Origin: DATBFU01 sp035498405
GTDB lineage: Bacteria > Acidobacteriota > Thermoanaerobaculia > UBA5066 > Gp7-AA6
Direction of reading: 5' to 3'
Assembly (NCBI GenBank): GCA_035498405.1
Contig: DATKAE010000104.1
Coordinates: 31,737 to 95,736 of the forward strand
Length of the DNA: 64,000 bases
Of the stretch, positions 43,945 through 52,009 are shown one piece after another. A model generated the notes under the pieces. The model worked only from the letters and a program-made list of their open reading frames with translations, made no database searches and was not told the DNA's origin. The first letter of the stretch is position 1. Every line of letters starts with the position of its first letter. The position numbers and the translations under genes were made by a program.

Positions 43945-45563
43945 GAGCCCGCGGCGGCCTGCCGCGTTTCCTGAAGCCCCACGACACCGGAGTCGGCCCG
44001 GCTCCAGACATCCTTGAGCTCTTCGTAGGCCCTTCGCGCCGCGGCCGCATCACCCTCTTTCGCGGAGGCTCGGGCCAGGCCGAGCAGCGACTGCGACCGT
44101 CGCGGCGCGCGGGCAAGCGAGGCCTCGAACTCCCGGCGCGCCTCGGCCGGCCGTTTGGCTTCGAGAAGCATTTCGCCTAGAAGCTCGTGGGTCGGTTTGA
44201 CGATGTCCGGCGGGCCGAAGTCGAAGCTCATCGCGTCCTCGTCGCGGGCGGCTTCTTTCAGGAGCGCCAGCGCGCGGTCGATCTGCCCATTCGCGAAAAG
44301 GATCTTCGCTTCGAGCTCCTTGCGCAGGACGGCGTCGGTCGAGGCCGACGCTGCGCCATACGACGGCGAGGAACCGCCGTGCGCGTGCCCGGGCGCGGCG
44401 CCCTCCTCCTTTGTCGCCGCGCTCATCCGAGAAAGCGCTCTCTCCGCTCCCGCTCGGTCGCCCGACCCGAGCGCCACCAGGCCTTCGACGAACGCGTCGG
44501 TGTTGCGCGAGGAGAGATCCTTCGTCTCGATCCGCATCGCGGCGACGTCGCCGGTCCACTGGCCCGTCTCCACCAGGTAGGCGGCACGCATGGACACGAG
44601 GTGGGTTCTCGCCTTTTGGGAGCCGCTCTTCGACGCGTCGGCTTCCATCAAAGCCAGCATTCGACGCGCGGCCCCGTAGCGTCCCTGCTGGAGGTACGCG
44701 TACTCGAGCCAGTAGAGAGCGTGAAAGCCGTGGGCATCTGCGCCCAGAGACTTGCGCTCGGCCCGCTCGACGGATGCCCTCCAGGACGCCTCGTTGGAAG
44801 CCACGACGTCGTTCCACAGGCCCTCGGCCAGGAAGATGTGAGACGGCATGTGAAGCGCGTGCGCGGCCGACGGGGCGATCGTCGCGTACACCCGCGCCGG
44901 CCGCATGCCGAGCGGGGCGTGAACCGGGTCGTCGTAGGAGTGGATCAGATAGTGCGCGGCGCCGGGATGCTGCGGGTTCTTCGCGAAGACTTCCTCGACG
45001 ACCGCCGCCGCCCGCATGTAGGTCGCAAAATCGCGCTTGCCCTCGCACGACCCGAGCAGAGACAGTGCATAGAGGCTCGCCGCGTCGAGGTCGTCGGGGA
45101 ATTCCTCGTGGAGACGCCGCATCGCCTCCGCGTAGGCCTGGTCGCGCTCGGCCTTTTCGCCGTCCGCATAGAGGACTTCGACCGCGCCGAGGTACATCTT
45201 CTCGCGCCGGGTGGGCGCCTTGGCCTGCCGGGCCTCGGGTGTCGGGGCCAGGCGCGCGAGGACCTGGCGGGCGGCGTCTCGGTCGCGCTCCATCCACAGC
45301 GGGTGGTTGAAGGTCATGGCCTCTCCCCAGTAGGCCATGGCGAAGCCGGGCTCCAGCTTCTGCGCCTCCCGGAATTCCTCGGCGGCGTCCTCGTACTCGA
45401 AGCTATGGAGCAGCAGGGCGCCGCGCAGAAAGTGCGCCTGGGCCTCGGGCCCGCCGGAAGTGGCGAACTCGATGCGGCCAAGACCGCCGGCAGGAGCCTG
45501 GGCGGACACCACGCCCGGCGCGAGGCCGACCGCCAGAACCAGGGCCAGCTCCCGGAGCCGCAT
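43941..45563 (-). CDS. Exported TPR-repeat protein
   Basis: This 540-residue protein, with ATG 45563-45561 sharing one base with the DinB stop (TGATG), has a signal peptide (LALVLAVGLAPGVVSAQ). The mature protein is nearly all helical pairs: SFEYEDAAEEFREAQKLEPG (TPR 1, ~55-75), a middle section with NPQHPGAAHYLIHSYDDPVH and ALHMPSHIF motifs typical of this family of periplasmic TPR proteins, and C-terminal TPRs (LLGEMLLEAKRPAEARREFE). It presumably scaffolds protein assemblies in the periplasm. It is coupled with the DinB gene. A longer open frame extends upstream but belongs to shadow. Confidence 0.88.
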   Translation of the reverse strand: MRLRELALVLAVGLAPGVVSAQAPAGGLGRIEFATSGGPEAQAHFLRGALLLHSFEYEDAAEEFREAQKLEPGFAMAYWGEAMTFNHPLWMERDRDAARQVLARLAPTPEARQAKAPTRREKMYLGAVEVLYADGEKAERDQAYAEAMRRLHEEFPDDLDAASLYALSLLGSCEGKRDFATYMRAAAVVEEVFAKNPQHPGAAHYLIHSYDDPVHAPLGMRPARVYATIAPSAAHALHMPSHIFLAEGLWNDVVASNEASWRASVERAERKSLGADAHGFHALYWLEYAYLQQGRYGAARRMLALMEADASKSGSQKARTHLVSMRAAYLVETGQWTGDVAAMRIETKDLSSRNTDAFVEGLVALGSGDRAGAERALSRMSAATKEEGAAPGHAHGGSSPSYGAASASTDAVLRKELEAKILFANGQIDRALALLKEAARDEDAMSFDFGPPDIVKPTHELLGEMLLEAKRPAEARREFEASLARAPRRSQSLLGLARASAKEGDAAAARRAYEELKDVWSRADSGVVGLQETRQAAAGS

Positions 45564-46075
45564 CACTTGCCTTCGATTCGGCGCGTCAGAGCGGGGACCC
45601 GGCCGAGCAGGCGGGCGTAGAGGGCGAGCTGTCCTCGATGGTAGTCCTCGTGCGCAATACCGTGATTCATCCAGGCGAGCCGCGTGCCCATCTTCCCGTC
45701 GAACCGGCGGATGAACTGCAGGATCTGCAGCTCGCCGGCCTCGCGGAACTTCCGTTGCCCATCCGTGTGCGTCTTGCGCAGAGCGTCCAGAAGCTGCGCC
45801 TTGGTTCGCTTCGCCGAGATGCCGCGCCCGTACTCGTGCAGAAACCCTTCGTAGGACTTGCGCTGGAAGTCGCCGTCGGCGCGCGTCAGCTCGCCCGCCA
45901 TCAGCGTTCCCGACTCGACGATGTGCTGGACGAGCTCGATGACCGACCGGCTCTTTTCGGTTGGCTTGAAACCCAGTTCCTTCTCCGGAAGGGCGTGAAG
46001 CTCGTCGATCACACCTTCGCGGACGAACTCCCATGCTTCCAGGGCCTCTTCCAGAAGCGACATGTATTCCTTCAT
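45563..46075 (-). CDS. DinB-superfamily protein
   Basis: This 170-residue four-helix-bundle protein is of the DinB/YfiT fold, a divalent-metal (often Ni or Zn) binding hydrolase-like or thiol-transferase family. Candidate His ligands are in ELVQHIVESG (~51), and the pair in NHGIAHEDYHRGQ (~137-149). It is cytoplasmic, with no signal peptide. Its stop is in TGATG with the TPR gene. A rearranged, exported relative is at 16.8-17.4 kb. Upstream 156 bp (46076-46231) separates it from the end of the BNR gene and shows no gene. Confidence 0.87.
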   Translation of the reverse strand: MKEYMSLLEEALEAWEFVREGVIDELHALPEKELGFKPTEKSRSVIELVQHIVESGTLMAGELTRADGDFQRKSYEGFLHEYGRGISAKRTKAQLLDALRKTHTDGQRKFREAGELQILQFIRRFDGKMGTRLAWMNHGIAHEDYHRGQLALYARLLGRVPALTRRIEGK

Positions 46076-46231
46076 CTCTTTCGCTCCGCTTTCTGTTCTT
46101 CTTAGCCTTTACCGGGGGCCCAATAGCTTAGTAGAGGCGGCCGTGCGGGACGAAATCCGGCCTGGCGCCCGCACCCGGGCAGGGCCGGACCCCGTTCCAG
46201 GGTCGCCTCGAGAGTGGGAGGGCCGCCCCGC

Positions 46232-49200
46232 TCAGTCGCTCCCCCCGTCCTCGTCCTCTTCTTCGGGCTCGGGCGGCGGCGGCTCATCGGGCTCCTTGAC
46301 CGTCATGAGCGACACATAGGACTTCTCACGCATGGCGCCGTTGAAGGCCGGTATCGTCCTTGCGTAGAGCTCGTCGAACTGAGTGCGGATCTCCGAAAGC
46401 CGCTTGGAGAGAAGCGCGTAGACCTCCTTCTCCGGCTGGGTCGGCGGCATGTCGGCGTTGCCGGAGACATCAGCAGCACCGGGACCGACTTCGGCCTGGA
46501 GCCAGAGGAGCTTCAGGTAGACCTCCAGCGGCCCCCGAAACGACTTCTGGTCCCCTTCGGCGATGGTCGGCTGAAGCAGCTGGTCCTCGACCGCGCGCAG
46601 CTTCTTGTCGAGGTCGTTGGCGGCCGCCAGGTCCGCTTCTGAGGCTTTCTCCGCGCGTAGCATCTTTCGGAACTCCTCGAGCTGCCGGCGCGACCATTCG
46701 AGCTGATTGATCAACCGGGCGGCGGCGCTGGTGTCCTGATAGATCTGATACGAGAGCATCGAAGCCGCCTCGACGTCCGCCTCGGTGCCTGCGGACCTCG
46801 GGTCCTTTCGGACGACCAGTTGTCCGGTCGCCTCCTTGCCGCCCGCCCGCAGCTTGACCGTATACGTGCCCGGCGGGACGAGTGGCCCGTTCTTCAACGC
46901 CCGAATCCCGTAGTAGAAGACCCCGCGGTTCGCCTTGCCCCGGAAGCGCTTCTCCTCCCAGACGTGCGGGTTGCCGGGGGGCGTCGTGCGCAGCCGCACC
47001 GGCGTCGTCGGCTCATAGCGGAGATCCCACCAGACCCGGTTCAGTCCCTTCTTGCCGGCTCCATCGAGTGTCCGGATCGTCCGACCGCCGGCGTCGAGAA
47101 TCGCGATCTCGACGGGGCCCTTCTTCCGGACCTCTTCCTCCTCGGGCTTTGGAGCGGTTTCCTCCTTCTCGGCCGACGGAATTTCCTCTTTCAGCCAGTA
47201 GGAGATCGCCGCGCCGTAGGGCGGATTCTGGCCGCGCGAGGTTCCGATCGGGGCGAGGCTCGGCTGCGACGTCCGGCGAAAACGATATGCGGGCGTGGGC
47301 TCGAACAGGTGAAGCGCCGAGCCGCGCACCGCCTCGGTCAGCTGCTCGAGCGGCGACACGTCGTCCAGGATGTAGAAGCCCCGTCCGTACGTCCCGACGA
47401 CCAGGTCGTGAAAATGCTCTTGCACCGTCAGCCAGTAGACCGGCGCGTGCGGGAGCTTCGATTGGAGGGGATCCCAGTGAGCGCCGTCGTCGAAGGAGAC
47501 GTAGAGGGCGTTCTCCGTCCCCGCGAAAAGGAGCCCCTGGCGGAAGGGGTCCTCCCGCAAGACGTGTGTGTAGGAAAGGGCCCCGCGGGGAATGTTCGAG
47601 GCGATCGACTTCCAGGTCTTCCCGTAGTCGCCCGTCTTGTACAGGTGAGGATCGAAGATTCCCACCTGATGAAAATCGACGGCCACGTAGCAGGCACCCG
47701 GCGCAAATCGCGAGGGCTCGACACTGCTGACGGTGCCGCGGGGCGGGAGACCCGGAAGGTTGGCGGTGACGTTCGACCAGTGCGCGCCGCCGTCGCGGGT
47801 GACCTGAACCTGCCCGTCGTTGGTGCCTGCCCAGATGACGCCCTTCTCGCGCGGCGACTCCGCGATCGAGTAGACGACGCCGGCATATTCGACCGACAGA
47901 TTGTCCATGGTCAGCCCGCCCGAGTCTCCCATCATGGAGGGGTCGGCGAGCGTCAGGTCGGGGCTGATCTTTTCCCAGGTCTGGCCGCCGTCGCTCGTCC
48001 GGACGACGTACTGGCTGCCGACGTAGACCGTATTGTGGTCGTGCGGGGAGATGGCGATCGGAAAGGTCCAGTTCATTCGGAAACGGATCTGGCCGGCGTT
48101 GGCTCCCATGGTCCGCTCGGGCCAGGGACTGACGCTGCGCGTCATGCCGGTGCGCGCGTCGAAGCGCTCGACAACACCCGCGTAGCAGCCGCCCCAGACG
48201 ACATTCGAATCGACCGGGTCCGGCGTGCTCCAGCCAGTTTCACAGCCCGCCGTGGAGGTCCACTGCGCCGGAAGGATGCCGTAGCCGCCCGGGTTGCGGC
48301 TGGGGCCGCGCATGGAGCCGTCGTCCTGCATCTGGCCGTAGACGAAGTACGGAATCTGATTGTCCGTCGTGACGTGGTACATCTGGCCGATCGGCAGGCG
48401 CGTCGAGGTCCACTGCTTCCCGCGCGTCGTCGAGATGTAGACGCCGATGTCGTTGCCGATCATCATCCGAGACGGAATCTTCGGGTCCGCCCACATGTCG
48501 TGGTTGTCGCCGCCCCACTCGATCTCTTCGGACGTCTCTCCGCCGTCATAGGTGACGCCCATGCCGTTAGAAGGGAAATAGACCTCGTTGGCGTTGTCCG
48601 GCATCACGAGCATCCGGGTGTAATAGTGCGGGCGCTCGTTCAAGAGCCGGCTGTGGTTGACCAGCTTCCACTTCTCGCCGCCGTCGTCCGAGCGCCAGAG
48701 GGACCCGCGATCTCCCGTTTCGATCAGCGCGTAGAAGCGGCGCGGATCGCTCGCCGCGATGCCGACGGCGATCTTTCCCAGAGGCGGGTCCGGGAGGCCG
48801 TGCTTCTCGATCCGCTTCCAGGTCACTCCGCCATCCCGAGACAGAAAGACGCCGCTGCCGGGGCCGCCGCTCTTTCTGCCCCACGTCTTGATGTCGATCT
48901 GCCAGGTCCCGGCGAGCAGGATCCGGGGGTTGCTCGGGTCCATGGCCAGGTCGGAAGCGCCCGTGTTCTCGTTGACGAAAAGAACCCGTTGCCAGGTCTT
49001 TCCGCCGTCGGCCGTGCGGAAGACGCCGCGCTCCTGCTGCGGGCCGTAGCAGTTCCCCAACGCCGCGACCAGAACGACGTCCGGGTTTTTCGGATCGATG
49101 ACGACCCGCCCGATCCGTCCCGTCTTCTCGAGTCCCATGTGCGCCCAGGTCTTGCCCGCGTCCACGGACTTGTAGACCCCGTCACCCAGAGACACGTTGC

Positions 49201-49561
49201 TGCGGATGAAGGGCTCACCGGTCCCCACCCATACGACGTTCGGATCCGACGGCGCGATCGCAATCGCGCCGATCGATTGCGCCGGCTGCTCGTCGAAGAC
49301 CGGGCTCCAGTGGGCGCCTCCATCGGTCGACTTCCACAGGCCTCCCGACGCCGCCCCGGCATAGTAGATGTTCGGCTCCCCGGGGACTCCCACGACGGCG
49401 CTGACGCGGTTTCCCGGCGGACCGATGAACCGGTAGCGCAGCTCGGCGTAGGGATCCGCGGGCTTGCCCGAGGGCGGCGCCCCGGTCTCCGCCGCCGGAA
49501 TCGACAGCGCGCATCCGAGCAGGGTTGCCGCGACCAGCCCGAGTAACCTCACGTTCTTCAC
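46232..49561 (-). CDS. Exported VPS10/BNR-repeat beta-propeller protein
   Basis: From GTG 49561 (AAAGGAGAAG ahead) the product has 1109 residues with a signal peptide (LLGLVAATLLGCALSIPAA). Many sortilin/BNR blades follow, each with the Asp-box 'S.DGG..W' pattern (KSTDGGAHWSP, FRTADGGKTWQR, RDGGVTWKRI, RTSDGGQTWEKI, TRDGGAHWSN). After the double propeller come a linker rich in Glu/Pro, a segment related to glycosyl-hydrolase-type C-terminal domains (VWWDLRYEPTTPVRL) and a helical end with an acidic tail (EPEEEDEDGG). Proteins of this type are abundant in Acidobacteria. No enzyme active site is evident and its role in surface glycan or protein binding is inferred. Confidence 0.85.
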   Translation of the reverse strand: MKNVRLLGLVAATLLGCALSIPAAETGAPPSGKPADPYAELRYRFIGPPGNRVSAVVGVPGEPNIYYAGAASGGLWKSTDGGAHWSPVFDEQPAQSIGAIAIAPSDPNVVWVGTGEPFIRSNVSLGDGVYKSVDAGKTWAHMGLEKTGRIGRVVIDPKNPDVVLVAALGNCYGPQQERGVFRTADGGKTWQRVLFVNENTGASDLAMDPSNPRILLAGTWQIDIKTWGRKSGGPGSGVFLSRDGGVTWKRIEKHGLPDPPLGKIAVGIAASDPRRFYALIETGDRGSLWRSDDGGEKWKLVNHSRLLNERPHYYTRMLVMPDNANEVYFPSNGMGVTYDGGETSEEIEWGGDNHDMWADPKIPSRMMIGNDIGVYISTTRGKQWTSTRLPIGQMYHVTTDNQIPYFVYGQMQDDGSMRGPSRNPGGYGILPAQWTSTAGCETGWSTPDPVDSNVVWGGCYAGVVERFDARTGMTRSVSPWPERTMGANAGQIRFRMNWTFPIAISPHDHNTVYVGSQYVVRTSDGGQTWEKISPDLTLADPSMMGDSGGLTMDNLSVEYAGVVYSIAESPREKGVIWAGTNDGQVQVTRDGGAHWSNVTANLPGLPPRGTVSSVEPSRFAPGACYVAVDFHQVGIFDPHLYKTGDYGKTWKSIASNIPRGALSYTHVLREDPFRQGLLFAGTENALYVSFDDGAHWDPLQSKLPHAPVYWLTVQEHFHDLVVGTYGRGFYILDDVSPLEQLTEAVRGSALHLFEPTPAYRFRRTSQPSLAPIGTSRGQNPPYGAAISYWLKEEIPSAEKEETAPKPEEEEVRKKGPVEIAILDAGGRTIRTLDGAGKKGLNRVWWDLRYEPTTPVRLRTTPPGNPHVWEEKRFRGKANRGVFYYGIRALKNGPLVPPGTYTVKLRAGGKEATGQLVVRKDPRSAGTEADVEAASMLSYQIYQDTSAAARLINQLEWSRRQLEEFRKMLRAEKASEADLAAANDLDKKLRAVEDQLLQPTIAEGDQKSFRGPLEVYLKLLWLQAEVGPGAADVSGNADMPPTQPEKEVYALLSKRLSEIRTQFDELYARTIPAFNGAMREKSYVSLMTVKEPDEPPPPEPEEEDEDGGSD

Positions 49562-49791
49562 CGCGTCTTCTCCTTTCGCGTCTCGGCGCTCACTGGATTC
49601 GAACCCGCCGGCGGGAACCTCTGCACGACTCCCTCGCCCTTGACCGCCCGTTCGAGCGCGTCGAGCTCCGAGGGGAGAGAGCTCTTGAAGTTCTCCGAAA
49701 CCATCTCCGTCACGACTTGCCGCCGATTGTTTCGAGCGGGCAAGAGAATACAGCCTGCCGCCCCTGCCGCTGTAGTAATGTCTCGCGCACG

Positions 49792-50331
49792 ATGAGAGAC
49801 ATGAGAATTCTGGCAATCGCGCTCTGCTCGGCGATCCTGGCCGCCTGCTCCACGACACCGCCACCCCAGATCGCTTACGACCGTTCCATCAACTTTTCGC
49901 GCTACAAGACCTTCGACTGGTACGCCGATCCCTCGGAAGAAAAGTCCGTGGGCGGCGCCATCGTGGACGCGCGGTGGGTGAACGAACACGTCAAGGCGGC
50001 CATCACGGCCGAGCTCGCGAAGAAGGGCATCGGCCCGGCCGGCTCCGCACCGCCCGATTTCTACGTGGACTACCACACGCGATCCGGGGGGATCGCCGAG
50101 CGGGATCAGTACGGCGTGTACTCCTGGTGGACCGGGATGCCGACCGGAACCAATTACTACAAGCAAGCCGTGCTGATCCTCGACGTTCGCGACCCGCAGA
50201 AGAAACTCGTCTGGCGCGGCGCGGAGACCAAGGTCTTGGGCACGGACCCCGAGCAGCTCGACCGCCAGGTCAAGTCGGCGGTCGCCACACTCTTCAAGAA
50301 CTTCCCGCCCGGCGCCGCCCCGGCGTCCTGA
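49792..50331 (+). CDS. DUF4136 outer-membrane lipoprotein
   Basis: This 179-residue protein has a lipoprotein signal peptide with lipobox LAAC at about residue 19 (ALCSAILAAC), so Cys is probably lipidated. The mature domain fits DUF4136: INFSRYKTFDWYADP at the N-terminus and ILDVRDPQKKLVWRGAETKVLG near the C-terminus. It is exported, and its function is unknown. ATG 49792 is the first in-frame candidate; ATG 49801 is equally possible because the ribosome-binding site is weak. The 230-bp gap (49562-49791) is shared with the divergent BNR gene and must hold both promoters. Confidence 0.8.
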   Translation: MRDMRILAIALCSAILAACSTTPPPQIAYDRSINFSRYKTFDWYADPSEEKSVGGAIVDARWVNEHVKAAITAELAKKGIGPAGSAPPDFYVDYHTRSGGIAERDQYGVYSWWTGMPTGTNYYKQAVLILDVRDPQKKLVWRGAETKVLGTDPEQLDRQVKSAVATLFKNFPPGAAPAS

Positions 50332-50349
50332 TCGACCGGTCCGGCGGGC

Positions 50350-51924
50350 TCAGAGGCGGTCGGTCGACTCGATGAAGGCCGCCACGTCGGCCTTGAAGGC
50401 CTTCAGCGACGGCTCGTTGACGTACATCATGTGCCCCGCCGGGTAGTACTTCATGTGGATGTTGCCCTGCAGTTTTTTGTCCAGCCCGAGGTGCGACATC
50501 ATGTACTCCGTCGCGAGAAAGGGCGTCGCCAGGTCGTAAGTGCCGTTCAGGACGAGCACCTGCAGGTTCGGGTTGACGGTCATGGCGTGCGCGAGGTCGA
50601 GCCCCGTGTTGGGGAACCCCGGATTCGAAAACGGAGCGCCGGGCGGCTGGTGCTTCCACTCCCAGAACTTGAAGAGCTCTCCGCTCTCGATCTCGTAGCT
50701 CTTGCCCTGGCCGAACTTCAGCTCCTCGTTGTAGTAGTTGTTGAAGGCGGCCGTGAAGGCCGCCGCGACCGCGGCCTCCTGCGGGTCGTAGTCGGCTTCC
50801 TTGGACAGCCGGTCGAGCGTCACGCCGAGAAAGCGCGAGTCCAGGCGTCCCACGGTCTCGCCATGCTCGCGCAGGAGCTCCTGCGCGTACTCGCCCTCCG
50901 AGACGCGAAGGTTCGCCTTCAAGATGTAATCGACCGAGAGGCCCGTGTACTGGTGGATCTTCTCCGCCACGGCGCGGCGCTCCGCGTCCGATAGAGAGTC
51001 CCCCTTCATGAGCGCGTCGTTATAAGGCCCGAGGGCGTAGGCGCGCACTTCGACCAGCAAGGGATCCAGGTCGTTGGGCTGCGACGGCAGGACCTTGTGA
51101 TACCAGGAGGTCGCCGTGTAGGTCGGAACGAAGAAAGGATAAGGGCGGTCGTTCCCCGGCACGGCGAAGAGCGCCTCGATGTCGAGCGCGACCGAGACGA
51201 GGATGACACCGTTCAAGGACATGCCCTCCTTCGACTGGAGGTAGTCGGCAATCCCGCCGGAGCGCGTCGAGCCGTAGCTTTCACCGAGCAGATACTTGGG
51301 CGAGTTCCAGCGCCCGTTCTCGCTGACGTACTGCTTGATGAATCGGGAGACCGACTTGATGTCCGAGTCGACTCCCCAGAAGTCCTTGTCCTTGGCCTCG
51401 CCGACCGCCTTGGAGTACCCGGTGCCGACCGGATCGATCATCACGATGTCGGTCTTGTCGAGAATGCTGTAGGAGTTGTCGACCAGCTGGTAGGGCGGAG
51501 GCGGCGTGTGCCCGGCCTCGGTCGTGACGATGCGCCGGGGACCGAGCGCTCCCATGTGGAGCCACACGGAGGAAGATCCCGGGCCGCCGTTGTAGGCGAA
51601 GGTGATTGGGCGCCGGGAGGGGCCGCCGGCGTCGCGCCGGACGTAGGCGGTATAGCCGATGCTCGCCCAGGGCTCGTCCTTCTCGTTCTTCACGATGAAG
51701 AGCCCCGCCGTGGCCGTGTAGTTCACGGGGACCCCGCCGATCGAGACCGTGTGTTGTGTCACCGATTGCTCGGGCTTGGGAGGCTCCTTCTTCGCGGCAT
51801 CCGCGGCGGGCTTCTCCGCGGCCTTTTCGGCGGGCTTCTCCAGGGGCTTCTCCGGTGTCGCCGCCGTCACGACCGGGGACAGGAGAATCAGGGCGATCAG
51901 ACCGAACAGGATTCGCTTCACCAT
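50350..51924 (-). CDS. Exported serine carboxypeptidase-like peptidase (S10 family)
   Basis: This 524-residue alpha/beta-hydrolase has a signal peptide (ILFGLIALILLSPVVTA). A Lys/Glu/Pro/Ala linker with repeated KPAEK units (~28-50) follows, and then the S10 domain: NGGPGSSSVW (oxyanion-hole region, ~112-121), GESYG with Ser216, the acid in GTYDLATPF (~457) and His in YPAGHMMY (~497). Bacterial S10 homologues remove C-terminal residues from peptides in the periplasm or outside. It precedes kinase 3 in the same direction, separated by ~85 bp. Its ribosome-binding site is plausible but not strong. Confidence 0.92.
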   Translation of the reverse strand: MVKRILFGLIALILLSPVVTAATPEKPLEKPAEKAAEKPAADAAKKEPPKPEQSVTQHTVSIGGVPVNYTATAGLFIVKNEKDEPWASIGYTAYVRRDAGGPSRRPITFAYNGGPGSSSVWLHMGALGPRRIVTTEAGHTPPPPYQLVDNSYSILDKTDIVMIDPVGTGYSKAVGEAKDKDFWGVDSDIKSVSRFIKQYVSENGRWNSPKYLLGESYGSTRSGGIADYLQSKEGMSLNGVILVSVALDIEALFAVPGNDRPYPFFVPTYTATSWYHKVLPSQPNDLDPLLVEVRAYALGPYNDALMKGDSLSDAERRAVAEKIHQYTGLSVDYILKANLRVSEGEYAQELLREHGETVGRLDSRFLGVTLDRLSKEADYDPQEAAVAAAFTAAFNNYYNEELKFGQGKSYEIESGELFKFWEWKHQPPGAPFSNPGFPNTGLDLAHAMTVNPNLQVLVLNGTYDLATPFLATEYMMSHLGLDKKLQGNIHMKYYPAGHMMYVNEPSLKAFKADVAAFIESTDRL

Positions 51925-52009
51925 TCTTTACTCCTTCAAAGATTCCAGGTTTTTTCGAGACGAGCGTCGCGGACCGTCCCGAACGAGCGCCGCGGGAGCC
52001 TTCTCGGCA